Assembly: GCA_009741485.1 (NCBI GenBank)
Contig: CM019236.1
Span: 31,110,888-31,174,887, forward strand
Source: Malurus cyaneus samueli
Taxonomy: Eukaryota > Chordata > Aves > Passeriformes > Maluridae
Direction of reading: 5' to 3'
Length of the DNA stretch: 64,000 bases
A program made the translations under genes and the position numbers. Shown piece after piece: positions 1 through 10,353 of the stretch (position 1 is its first letter; every line of letters starts with the position of its first letter). The notes beneath the pieces are model-generated. The model was not told the DNA's origin. It was given only the letters and a program-made list of their open reading frames with translations, and did no database searches.

Positions 1-2176
1 AGGAAAAAAGGGGAAAGGGAAAGAAAGGGAAAAAGGGAAGGGAGGGGAGGGGAGGGGAGAGGAAGAAGTACCAGATTCATCTGTGAAAACACAAATATGC
101 ACAGACAATAGTATAGGTGTAGGAAATTCAACGACTATTTGGGCTGATTTATAGCCAGCATCATGCTCTCATTTCAATCAATAAGCAGGGGTATAATACC
201 GGTGAAAATGTCCAAGTCATCACCCACTACTGAGTTTGGTGGACACTTGCTTGTCAATTTATTTATTATTTACTATTTATTTATGTGACAGGAATGTAGT
301 CTTTGGAAACAGCCAACAAATGTTAGATCCTGAAATGCAAGCCTTGAAATCCAGTTATTTAGTAGCATATAAATATATTGTTAATTTTATAAAAATAATT
401 TTAAATAATGGCTGGCACAAGAGACTCCCACTGCCTGCCTAGCATCTCCATATGGTCTTATTTTTCATCCTCTAAAACAATATTAGTACCAGAGTGGATG
501 GAAATGTTTCTGTGCAGACCTGGGACTAAGCCAGAAAGCAGTGCCTCCTACTTATGCTCAGGACAAAGCTGTTACCATCTCCCACTCCCTGGTGAGTACA
601 GAGATATTATTATTTTGCCATCCTTCAGAATGAACAACTTTGATAATGCTTCCCAAAGCACTCACAGGACTTCCATTTGAGATTCCTTCCTTCACTGCAA
701 AACGCTACCAAGAACTGCATTGTATCAGCAATCTGAAGGCATGGCTCTGCCTCTGGATGCCCAGAGGTGTGGTGTCACCCCTGTCCCCATACCTGGTAAG
801 GCTGAGATGATACGTGTGCCTGAAGATTTTGTCAGTGCAGCTTGGCTAGGTGCAACAAACCAACGTGGAGCACCATGGCAAGCCCTCACAGAGTTTAGAA
901 ACAGCTTTCGGTGCTTCTGAAAATGTCATCCTGCCTAGCCCATTGAGTGATGAGTGTTTGTTGTGATGGAATTAAACGCCAGTGTAGCATGGCTGCTCTC
1001 GAACAGCTGACAAGAGCTGTGTCTGAATATGCATCTCAGTTGCGCTAATTTGCAGCACACATATGCAGTGACTGGTTCAGCCTGCAGAGAAGGATCATTG
1101 TGTTTGGATCACATTGCTCATGTTGTTTAGTCTTTTGCTGGCAGAGCCTAATAATTGCTAATTACTGTTCTGCTAGTGTTTATAACACTGAATTGCTAAA
1201 GTACATGACTTTTATCCGGGTTCTAGGCTTTTACTCTCCAGCCAACAGCCACACTAGCAGGCTGGAAAAGGCACGCTTTATAAGTGGTTTTCTATGCATC
1301 GCTGACAATCTGATGGGAGAAGAAAACAGCACTTGTTGAGTGAATCTCAAGTAGCCGGGGTTTGACTACCTCACTGTGGTCCAGTGAGGCACGTCCAGGC
1401 CCAAAGATCCCGGCTAGAAACGTTTTCTCAGAAAACTGGCCCACACTAGATACTCCCTCTGCTACGGCTTCTCTCTCTTGCCCCCCTTGCTGCTCTGCTG
1501 ATTTCTTTTCGGGCACATTTCCACGGATGATGACCCGCGGGGACGAGTGTGAGACCCATTCCCAGTTGCCTATTTTATTTTTTGTTAGTTCCTTATCTTA
1601 TTGGTTATTACAAATTCAAGAATACTCCAAGTTTTCCCACGTACTCCTTGCTCCGACAGTCACTTGCATACAATTACTTTGGTCTAACTGCAAGCATACG
1701 TGATCACAATCACATAAGAAGCATTCAGCTGTGTATCCTGATTTTTGCCGTCAACACACCCTCGTACTTACATCTATGCATGCCCATCTCTCTGCACTAT
1801 GTGTAAGTGTCCCTCGTAAACATACCTCTCAATCCAACCGCCTGCTCTTGCCCAACACTCTCAACCCGCCACTTCCTATCAATACCACTCAACCCCATCG
1901 GCCCCCCTCATTAAATTCCAAACTTCGAATCAGTGTTAGGTCAAGTCTCTCATGTACACTGTAGGCGCACCTGCGTTACGTCTGTGCCTCCCCTTGATGC
2001 CACATGTGCTGCATTACTGGTAAACACACCCCCTTAGCAGAAAAGCACCAATGGCACTCAAGACGAGACTAAGGAGAGGTAGATGAGCCTGACCCATCTG
2101 CAGACATTTGCTGCTGCTACTTAGTGTCCCTTCCTCCCTCGCTCCCTAAATAGTGCCTATCAATCAAATAATTACA
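1..2176. repeat. Duplicated promoter-flank segment, copy 1
   Basis: Positions 1-1550 match 6664-8334 almost base for base over long stretches, in the same order and orientation. Copy 1 lacks about 106 bp near 405 that copy 2 has at roughly 7050-7160, and a T-rich tract near 7475. From 1551 to 2176 the match jumps to 9788-10343 and becomes much poorer, with many one-base insertions and deletions. Shared landmarks include the sequence around 'gatgccacat...gctgcattactggtaaa'. The CpG island and exon lying between those two blocks in copy 2 are absent here. The segment ends directly at a run of Ns. The indel-rich pattern is what unpolished sequence at a contig end looks like, so this is probably an assembly duplicate (inference). 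Confidence 0.85.
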
Positions 2177-2201
2177 NNNNNNNNNNNNNNNNNNNNNNNN
2201 N
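2177..2201. other. Assembly gap of 25 Ns
   Basis: A run of 25 N characters separates the low-quality end of the first duplicated segment from unique sequence. The round, short length suggests a placeholder rather than a measured gap size. Confidence 0.99.
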
Positions 2202-2571
2202 TGAAACACAAATATCTGGGAAAGAAATTGTTATGACAGAGGTTAAGTGTTAATGGCACTTCACTGAACCAGAATTCACTGTTTCAGTGATTGCTGCAGA
2301 CCTGGAAGATCTGTTTATTCTTTAAAGCTCATATTCTAACATAATTTTTATGAAACTTTGGCTGTTTCACGCTGACTGCACTGGTAATTTGAATTTCTGA
2401 ATATTATTTTTACTGTCTTTTTACCCTCAAAAAGGGTGCATTGAAACTTCTGCGTTTCATCTATTTATTCTGTAATTCCTCCCACACATTCCAACTTAAC
2501 TTGCCGAAATGTTTGTCCTTTAACTAACCAAACCTTTATTCCACAAGAACAAAGAAATTTGAAAAGTGAGC
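2202..2571. other. Non-coding flank, nothing recognised
   Basis: AT-rich unique sequence between the gap and a CR1 fragment. I see no open frame, repeat or motif that I can support. Confidence 0.6.
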
Positions 2572-3350
2572 AGAATCACAGAATAGTGAGTTTGGAAGGG
2601 ACATTTAAGATCATCTAGTTCCAAATTCCCTACACGGGCAGGGACATCTTCACTAGATCAGGTTTCTCAGAACCCCATCCAACCTAGCTTTGATTGCTGC
2701 CAGGGATGGGCTCCACAATCTTTCTTGGAAGCCTGTTTCCGTGTCTCACACCACCTTGACAGTAAAGAATTTCTTCTAATATCCAATCTAAACCTGCTTC
2801 TTTCAGTTTGAATCCATTCCCACTTGTCCTGTCAGTGCACACTGTTATAAGAGTTTCTCTCCATCTTTCTTGTAGTCTCCCATCAGATACTGCAAGGCCA
2901 CAATTAGGTTCCCAAAGCCTTCTCCTTTCCTGTGCAATCCCAATTCCCTCAGCCTGTTCTCTTCTTTTATGAGAGGTGCTCCATCCCTCTAAACCATTTG
3001 GTGGCCTCGTCTGGGACTTGCTCCAGGTCCCTCCTGTGCTGGGACCCAGAGCTGATGCAGCACACAGATTCTCACAAGAGCAGAGCAGAGCAGAGCAGAG
3101 GGGAACAATCCCCTCCCTCCCCTGCCGCCCACGCTGCTTTGGATGCAGCACCAGAACCCCCAAGTCCTTCTCCCCAGAGCTGCTCTCAATCCATTCATCC
3201 CCCAGTCTGTGCTGATACCAGGAATTGCCTTGATCCAGGTGCAGCACCTTGCTCTTGCCATGTTATATCTCATGCGATTCTCATGGGTCCACTTCTCAAG
3301 TTTGTCCAGGCCTCTCTGGATGGCATTTTCTAGTGTCCTAAGATGTTTTT
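2572..3350 (-). mobile_element. CR1 LINE fragment, 5'-truncated, minus strand
   Basis: Read on the minus strand this is the C-terminal part of CR1 ORF2 followed by the CR1 3' end. The frames contain typical CR1 tail phrases such as GEKDLGVLVL, a broken DRTSGNGFKLK segment and HGNRLPRKIVE. The + strand at 2574 begins with 'agaatcacagaatag', the reverse complement of the short repeat that ends CR1 elements. Frameshifts divide the coding part over at least two frames, so it is a dead copy. A short CAGAG tandem lies at about 3079-3101. CR1s are normally 5'-truncated at insertion, which fits the ~0.78 kb length. Confidence 0.9.
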
Positions 3351-5940
3351 TTAGCAAGTCAAGAAAAAATGGCCATCACTGATTCTCAGGCCTGATAATC
3401 TCAAGAGCCAGAATTTTCTTTAAAAGTTATGCATTGGTTTGTGTTAGCTGCTTGTGCATCATAAGGAGACAAAAATAATAGGCTAAGAGACATTTCCACT
3501 GTGGTTAAAAATAAAAGTAAAATAAAACAGTCAATAGGCTACAACTGATATACAGACGAATTAGAAAGTGAGTAGAATTTTACAACAGTTAATATAATTG
3601 TTATGAGTTCTCACTCCGTACAACCTCTATCTGAACATATTGTTATACATCTATATGTAATGAAGCTGTAATTAACCAAACAGATGAAATGTATCATTAT
3701 GCCTACCTTAGATTAAGTCATCTGAAATGAGACTGTGCTTGCTGCAGTGCTTCATTTATGACAATCTTGCTGATAGGGTACTGCAGAGGACTGCTTACCA
3801 ACAGAGATCAGAAGGAGCACTCATTAATTTAATGAAGAACAAATGATGCTTACCTTTTTGCTGAGCTCTGTTTCCTGGGAGTTGAGGATGTGGCCATGCT
3901 GACATCTGTGCAGCTTTGTACCTCATCATCTGTTGTAAAGACACAGGGGACAGAATGTGAGCAATTTAGCATGTTTTGCTGATTAAAATTTTGATTCAAA
4001 AATCTAAGTTAGCTGCACATGTAAGACATGCTTCTGGTTCTATTTCTATTGTATGCGCACGAACGCATGCATTTGTGTGCATTTGTGTGCATGCCTCTTG
4101 TCGGCACAAGAAACAACCTGAAGGTGTCAAAATCCACTTTCATGACTTCTGGCCTACTAAGACACCTATGCCTGGACAATGCATCAAGTGCATAAGCAGA
4201 GCAAATATGTAAGGTGTACTAGCATATTTGAAACTGATCCAGGTTATTCTCTGCTGATACGTGTCCTGTCTGATGTTAGATTTATTGGCCAAAGACTATG
4301 TCTTGTCTGCAGGTATTTTCCTGATATTTCTTAGTTTTTATGATGAAGTGGCTGCTGATATAAAATGTAGTTATAAACTGCTACTTTAAAAGGCGGCTGA
4401 AAATTAACTTTAGATGTGATTCTTAAAGATCTATTTATTGTCCAGTATTCAGCAATCAGACTAGGCAATATTTGGTAAACAAGGGATCTAACGAGTTATT
4501 CACAACTTCTGGTGAAACCAAAATTAAAGCAGACTTGAAGCTTAAATAGAACCAGTCCATGCTCTCTCTTCATAACTAATGGGGCAATTAACAAAAACTT
4601 TCTAGCTTACTGCTGGTGATGACCCATGAGACAATATTGGTGATGCCTTGCCCTGCATTTTTCCAAACATGCAATTCTATGAGCAAGGCCCATTGCATTT
4701 GCACAGACACAGCAGGATTATTAACACACGTCGATTAGAACATGGAAATGAAGTAAAATAAGTATTCTCTTGGGAACAGACAAGGACAGAGGTCAGCATG
4801 ATCTTATCAAAGATAGATTTTTCCTGTCCAGAAAGACCTGCAGCTAAGACAAAAAAAATGCTTGTTAGTATGGTGCTATAGGAAAGAACCCAGACCTTGT
4901 TTGTTTGAGGCTTGTGGAGCAAAACCTGCCATGGTTTAATGAGCACTGTTTGAGGAAGTATACTATGAGTAATGGTATTGTGTCCAATTAAGATTTGTGT
5001 ACTTTTATGAAGAACTCTTGGACACTATAGGAAACCTCATCTGTTGATCATCTCTTAAGAAAGAAAACTGAAGCTGTAGATTAATGAGACTGAGATAGAT
5101 GATTTTGAAGGGTGAATATTCCAAACCTGGATAATATACATTATGCTTGAGACAAACATAAAAATTTAGCTATTCAATCTATATGTGCTGTGGTTAAAAT
5201 AAATACTATTTAACTGACAAGAACAATAGTGTTAATCCTTCTTTATTTTATTGGTCTGTGTGAAATGAAATTAAATGGTTCCTGTAATCCAAATAAAAGG
5301 ATGGGGCTTATTGATATTTTTCTGTCCTGATTCTTTCCTTGTTTCAATCTTCCCTTAATGCCTGTATCTTGTGTACCTTTTTACCTTCAGAACCTGACAA
5401 AATATTTCAGTATCAATGAAGGAATTAATTTTTTAAGAGATAATATAACCAGATTTTTTTTGTTTGCTTCTTTTATGTCTCACACTTAGATGGCCATCTT
5501 TCACCCTTTTAAAAAGTCAGCATTGTTTTAAAGTATTATCTACCTGACTTTTAATTTTAAAAAAGTCCTAAAAGGTTGCATCAACTAGAATTTGAATCAA
5601 ATTCTTGAAGACCTACTGAGTATTTTCACTTATTTCATTTAATGACTTTCAGAATGAGATGCTGTAGATTTTGCAGATTTCAAACTATCTCTTATGCTGA
5701 TCTAAAAGCTGGATTCACACCTTATGTCGAACAGTGCAATGAAGAAAAGAACTAGCGGTCGCACCTATAAAGTCTTTGTCCTTCCCTGATTTGGTTATTT
5801 CTGTTTATTTACAGTTGCAACAACGGATGACTTTCTGATTTTTCCATGGCGGACTAAAGGACAGTACTATGCACAATTAGAATTACTTTCTTTTTAAATA
5901 GGGTTGTGGAACGTATATTATTGTACAGTTACCTCTATCA
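3351..5940. other. Non-coding flank between CR1 and LTR fragment
   Basis: AT-rich sequence 5' of SH3GL2. Short open frames are scattered and show no domain or splice context. A tiny direct repeat of 'atttgtgtgc' lies at 4070-4089. Nothing else is supportable. Confidence 0.6.
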
Positions 5941-5953
5941 AGAGAAGAAAAAT

Positions 5954-6270
5954 TGCTTGCAACACTGTGCGAAGTAAAAAGCAGACCTTTATTGGAAGTT
6001 TCCAGGTGTCCTGGTGGTGATAAGCACACCTGGCACTGGATCTTTTCAATTGTATAAGGTTAATTAAATAGGATATCTAACAGCTGCATCCAATAGGAGA
6101 GTCAGTTTCCCCACTAACCCACGCCTGGCTCAAGCCCTTGGAGTTGCCACTCTTTTTGTTATGACTTCTCAGATTCTGGTTGTAAAATCCAATGTTCAGG
6201 AATGAATTACAAGCTCAGCCTCTTAGGAGGAAAAAGTGGGACAGTGCTGATCTTAACAGGTGATCATTAG
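5954..6270 (-). mobile_element. Probable solo LTR or LTR fragment, minus strand
   Basis: On the minus strand there is an AATAAA polyadenylation signal (TTTATT on the + strand at about 5988-5993). It is followed by a short GT-rich stretch ending in 'gtgttgca', and preceded by a CCAAT-like TATTGGATG block and an AT-rich possible promoter. This order (U3, promoter, AATAAA, short R/U5) is LTR-like. I could not find a clean TG...CA boundary with matching target duplications, so the limits are approximate. It lies in the interval between the two duplicated flank copies. Confidence 0.45.
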
Positions 6271-6663
6271 CTTCTATAAGCTAAAATATGTGAAAAATAT
6301 ATAAAAAGCTTAGGCATCATATGTATACACACATACAGGTATAGATCTCATAAATACATAAAAATATTTTAAAATAAGACGTGACACATTGTGGGCAAAT
6401 GTAATTTATTAGTGTTTGCTATAGTTTATTAAAAAAAAAGAAGTCATCACACTGAAGCTGATTTCATTATTTACATTCCTTCAGCAGAAGAAATCACAAA
6501 TTACACTGTTATTACGAGAGCAGCACCTAAGTGATTTGTCTTGTCCAACACATGTTACCATTTAATTTACACAAGGGAGTTTAAAGTCCATTGACACTGA
6601 GACACACGAATTGTGTTTTAATAAAGATAGTACTTTCCACTCCCAAGAACCCAGATATTCTAG
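6271..6663. other. Non-coding spacer before duplicated copy 2
   Basis: AT-rich sequence with a short A-run near 6431. Nothing is recognised. Confidence 0.6.
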
Positions 6664-8331
6664 AAGGAAAAAAAGGGAACGGAAAGGAAAAGGGAAGGGA
6701 GGGTGAGCGGGCGGGGAGAGGAGACCAGTACCAGGCTTTATCTGTACACAACCACAATAGTATAGGTGTAGGAAATTCAACGACTATTTGGGCTGATTTA
6801 TAGCCAGCATCATGCTCTCATTTCAATCAATAAGCAGGGGTATAATACCGGTGAAAATGTCCAAGTCATCACCCACTACTGAGTTTGGTGGACACTTGCT
6901 TGTCAATTTATTTATTATTTACTATTTATTTATGTGACAGGAATGTAGTCTTTGGAAACAGCCAACAAATGTTAGATCCTGAAATGCAAGCCTTGAAATC
7001 CAGTTATTTAGTAGCATATAATAATTGTTATTTTATAAAAATAATTTTTTTAAATTATGGCATTTATAATTTTCATAGGTTTACTTTCTAGTTCTGTGTT
7101 TACAGACTGTAATGCCCTTTCCCAAGTACTAGGTACACTGGGAGTTTTCTGTTAAAAGCACAATGGCTGGCACAAGAGACTCCCACTGCCTGCCTAGCAT
7201 CTCCATATGGTCTTATTTTTCATCCTCTAAAACAATATTAGTACCAGAGTGGATGGAAATGTTTCTGTGCAGACCTGGGACTAAGCCAGAAAGCAGTGCC
7301 TCCTACTTATGCTCAGGACAAAGCTGTTACCATCTCCCACTCCCTGGTGAGTACAGAGATATTATTATTTTGCCATCCTTCAGAATGAACAACTTTGATA
7401 ATGCTTCCCAAAGCACTCACAGGACTTCCACTTTGAGAATTCCTTCCTTCACTGCCAAAACGTACCAAGAACTGTTTTTTTTTTTTTTTCTTTTTCCTTG
7501 TATCAGCAATCTGAAGGCATGGCTCTGCCTCTGGATGCCCAGAGGTGTGGTGTCACCCCTGTCCCCATACCTGGTAAGGCTGAGATGATACGTGTGCCTG
7601 AAGATTTTGTCAGTGCAGCTTGGCTAGGTGCAACAAACCAACGTGGAGCACCATGGCAAGCCCTCACAGAGTTTAGAAACAGCTTTCGGTGCTTCTGAAA
7701 ATGTCATCCTGCCTAGCCCATTGAGTGATGAGTGTTTGTTGTGATGGAATTAAACGCCAGTGTAGCATGGCTGCTCTCGAACAGCTGACAAGAGCTGTGT
7801 CTGAATATGCATCTCAGTTGCGCTAATTTGCAGCACACATATGCAGTGACTGGTTCAGCCTTGCAGAGACGGATCATTGCTGTTTGGTCACCTTGCTCAT
7901 GTTGTTTAGTTCTTTTGTGGCAGAGCCTAAATATTGCTAATTACTGTATTCTGCTCGTGTTCTTACAAAAACTGATTGCTAAAGTACATGCCTTTTATCC
8001 GGGTTCTAGGCTTTTACTCTCCAGCCAACAGCCACACTAGCAGGCTGGAAAAGGCACGCTTTATAAGTGGTTTTCTATGCATCGCTGACAATCTGATGGG
8101 AGAAGAAAACAGCACTTGTTGAGTGAATCTCAAGTAGCCGGGGTTTGACTACCTCACTGTGGTCCAGTGAGGCACGTCCAGGCCCAAAGATCCCGGCTAG
8201 AAACGTTTTCTCAGAAAACTGGCCCACACTAGATACTCCCTCTGCTACGGCTTCTCTCTCTTGCCCCCCTTGCTGCTCTGCTGATTTCTTTTCGGGCACA
8301 TTTCCACGGATGATGACCCGCGGGGACGAGT
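6664..8331. repeat. Duplicated promoter-flank segment, copy 2
   Basis: Second, more complete copy of the segment at 1-1550, running directly into the SH3GL2 CpG island. It opens with a purine-rich tract (about 6664-6722), also present at 1-62. It retains ~106 bp near 7050-7160 and a T-rich tract near 7475 that copy 1 lacks. Small indels relative to copy 1 cluster around 7860-8000. No coding potential is supported: the open frames shared by the two copies are simply conserved by duplication. Confidence 0.88.
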
Positions 8332-8594
8332 GTGCCGGTCCCTGCCAGGGAAGCGCCTGAGCCGAGTGCCGAGGCTCGCGCAGGGCGGGCTAGCACGGAG
8401 AATCCCACATCCCACACCCCACACCCACACCCAGACCAGACCCGGACCGGCGGGCGTTGCGGGTGCCCATCCGGAGGTTGCGCACCGGAGATCCGGCTGT
8501 CGGTCCCGCCGCTCGAGAGAGGCGTGAGCGAGCCTGCCACGAAGGCCGGGGGTGGGCGGAGGTGCGGGGCGCGGGTGGCCCGGCGGCGGCCGGC

Positions 8595-8602
8595 GGGGCG
8601 GG
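8595..8602 (+). promoter_or_regulatory. GC box (Sp1-type site)
   Basis: Perfect GGGGCGGG core inside the CpG island, about 315 bp upstream of the start codon. Sp/KLF factors bind this motif. Such sites are common in CpG islands, so function is likely but not specific. Confidence 0.55.
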
Positions 8603-8684
8603 TTGCTCGGCGCCCGGGAGCCCGCGGGGCGGCCACTGCCGAGGCACCTGCGGGCCAGGGGGGGCTGAGGCGGCGCGTCCGCCC

Positions 8685-8692
8685 TGACGTCA
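8685..8692. promoter_or_regulatory. Perfect cAMP-response element
   Basis: The palindrome TGACGTCA, the full consensus bound by CREB/ATF dimers, lies 223 bp upstream of the SH3GL2 start codon in the unmethylated-type CpG island. Full-site CREs close to a promoter are the class most often occupied by CREB. For a synaptic-vesicle endocytosis gene expressed in neurons, activity-linked control is a reasonable inference but unproven here. Confidence 0.65.
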
Positions 8693-8778
8693 CGCGCGCT
8701 CCCGCACGCCGCCGTCCGTCTGACAGCCTCTGCCGGGCGCGGCGCCGGTGCGGCAGGGCAGAGCACTTCGGACTGTGC

Positions 8779-8890
8779 GGCTCGCTCGGCTCGGCTCGGC
8801 TCGGCTGGGCTCGGCTCGGCTCGGCTCGGGCTCGCCTCGGCTCCGCTCCGCTCCGTTCCCCGCTCCGCTCCGCTCGCCCGCTCCGCTCGC
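8779..8890 (+). repeat. GC-rich pentanucleotide repeat in 5' UTR/promoter
   Basis: A tandem of 5-bp units: mostly CTCGG from about 8779 to 8841 with a few variant units, then CGCTC-type units to 8890. It ends 25 bp before the ATG and probably lies in the 5' UTR. In the exon frame it reads as a repeating ARLGS pattern with no stop, but no upstream in-frame ATG precedes it; the frame is closed by TGA at 8721. Length polymorphism is expected for such a tract. Confidence 0.85.
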
Positions 8891-8915
8891 ACGCTGCAGC
8901 AGCCGCTGCCTCGCC

Positions 8916-8960
8916 ATGTCGGTGGCCGGGCTGAAGAAGCAGTTCCACAAAGCCACGCAG
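8916..8960 (+). CDS. SH3GL2: SH3GL2 (endophilin-A1), first coding exon
   Basis: The exon encodes 15 residues, MSVAGLKKQFHKATQ, then a splice donor (CAG|GTACCG). This is the invariant start of endophilin-A proteins. The HKATQ ending fits SH3GL2; as I recall them, SH3GL3 has HKASQ and SH3GL1 YKASQ. The ATG has G at -3, a favourable context. Endophilin-A1 is a cytosolic N-BAR and SH3 protein of about 350 residues. It bends membrane and recruits dynamin and synaptojanin during synaptic vesicle endocytosis. These residues form most of helix H0, the amphipathic helix that inserts into the bilayer: hydrophobic V, L, F alternate with K, K, H, K. The remaining BAR and SH3 exons lie beyond the window, after a long first intron. 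The short exon makes the paralogue call less than certain; the endophilin-A call itself is firm. Confidence 0.85.
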
Positions 8961-9290
8961 GTACCGAGCCCTTTCCGGCGTGTGCTTGGGCACGCAGGCG
9001 CTCGTGGGCTGTGCTGAGGTGTGCGCGGTCTCCTGGTGACGCACGGCGAAGCTGGTTTGGCGGATTGCCGTGACCGGTGGTTTGCGGTTGGTTCAGGCGT
9101 GCGATCTCAACCTGTGAGGGGCCGAGTGCCCGCGGGGGCCGTGGCTCTACACGGGTGTCCCTCTGCGAAGGGCCGGCTCTTGCGGGGCCGCCGCGCCTCC
9201 CCCGCCTGGCACCGGCCGTGATGCGGCAGCGGGCAGGGGCTCTTCGACGGAGTGCGGAGCAGCTCTGGGCTACGAACTGCATCCTCTAAC

Positions 9291-9787
9291 CCGTGTAGAG
9301 CCCAGTCGGGGGCTAAGCTGACTGGAGCGAACACTACAGCTGTGGCTCAAGAGACCTTCCCATCAAACACGGCACAGGCACTGGCCTCTATAGCCTGACT
9401 AGTACGGGAACAGCAATACAACACTCTGACACATTACTGGTATTACTGGTCTAGATACAGTGACAATCTCGCAGTGGATTGACGGTCATTGAGTTCTGTT
9501 TGCTATTAGGCATATGGTTGATATGCCAGGAGGAAGAGGTGAGGTTCGATTACACCTGCACTCACCTCACCCCCCCCCCCCCAAGGCCTTTGACTTGATC
9601 TTCAATATAACCAATCTGTGTGTTACACGTCTGCTAGGACGGTTAAAACATTATCTGAACTCCAGCGTGAGACTCTTGCGGGATGAATCTAAAAATGTGT
9701 TTCCAAGAATTCAGCAGGAATGCTTTGCTATCTATAAAGATCTGAATCAATCCTGAAACATCAGTCGAACGCAACCTCAAGTCACTG
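9291..9787. other. Intron 1 start beyond the CpG island
   Basis: Ordinary-composition sequence with a C13 run at 9570-9582. An open frame at 9514-9756 reads through the C-run into a protein-like tail, but I recognise no family and no splice context, so I do not call a gene. Confidence 0.5.
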
Positions 9788-10343
9788 GTGTCCTTTTTTT
9801 TTTATTTTTTAATTAGTGTTTATTAGGTTTTTTTGGTTTGTACAAATGCAAATCTCCAGTTATTTCCCACACTTGCCATTGCAGACGTCTTCAGGTAGCA
9901 GTCTTGGTCACTGCAAGCATTCTGTGGATGCAGACACATAAGATACATTCAGCTGTTAGATTTTTCAACACCCCTGTATTTTACTTTCTTATGCATGCCA
10001 TTCTTGTGCACTATGGGGAAGTGTTCCTGAAACAATGATCCTTAATCCAAGTGCTCTTGTCCCAAATCAGTATTTTCAATACTTACACAGTGCCCTATAT
10101 TGAATGCAGTGGGTTATGTCAAGTCCTGCATGGGTACATGTAGGCATTGGGTTACGCTGTGCCTCCCCTTTGATGCCACATTGTGCTGCATTACTGGTAA
10201 AATAAGCCTTGCAAGAAAACGCACTCAATGCACTCCAAACAGATGCTGTAAGGAGCAGGTAAGGATGCCTGAGCCCATCCTGCAGAGCCCATCTGCTGCT
10301 GCTACTTAGTTGTTCTTCCCCTGCTGCCTATAGTGCTATCAGA
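9788..10343. repeat. Second part of duplicated flank, intronic copy
   Basis: This block matches 1551-2176 in the same orientation, though noisily. Shared runs include 'gcctcccctt...gatgccaca', 'gctgcattactggtaaa' and 'ctgctgctacttagt'. In copy 1 the block follows the promoter flank directly; here it follows ~1.45 kb of CpG island and early intron. This copy reads more smoothly, so most errors are probably in copy 1. Confidence 0.75.
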
Positions 10344-10353
10344 TGTCCAGGAA

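Larger units (their letters stand above)
8315..9290 (+). promoter_or_regulatory. SH3GL2: CpG-island promoter of SH3GL2
   Basis: Base composition changes abruptly from AT-rich flank to very GC-rich, CpG-dense sequence from about 8315 to 9290, centred on the first coding exon. It contains a perfect CRE, a GC box, G-rich runs that could form G-quadruplexes (8544-8580 and 8657-8670), a C/A-rich CCCACA-type tract at about 8403-8440, and a pentanucleotide repeat. I see no clear TATA box near the exon, which fits a dispersed CpG-island promoter. The transcription start cannot be fixed from sequence alone, but probably lies between about 8600 and 8850. The island continues into the first few hundred bases of intron 1. 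Confidence 0.9.

Noticed and set aside
236..442. Same small open frame in both flank copies (236-442 and 6885-7091), suggesting a conserved peptide
   Set aside because: Identity comes from the duplication of the whole segment, including non-coding parts. The frame diverges at its 3' end because of an indel.
8748..8915. In-frame N-terminal extension of endophilin starting at a GTG
   Set aside because: There is no upstream ATG, the start is non-canonical, and the frame is open mainly because of the repeat. Endophilins begin at MSVAG.
8229..9282. Long minus-strand open frames (271 and 345 codons) and overlapping plus frames across the CpG island
   Set aside because: High GC removes stop codons in every frame. 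The predicted proteins are low-complexity Arg/Ala/Pro/Ser strings that follow the pentanucleotide repeat. Only the 15-residue endophilin exon is credible.
9514..9756. 80-codon open frame with a protein-like tail after a C-run
   Set aside because: No known family, no splice context, and it crosses a homopolymer of uncertain length.
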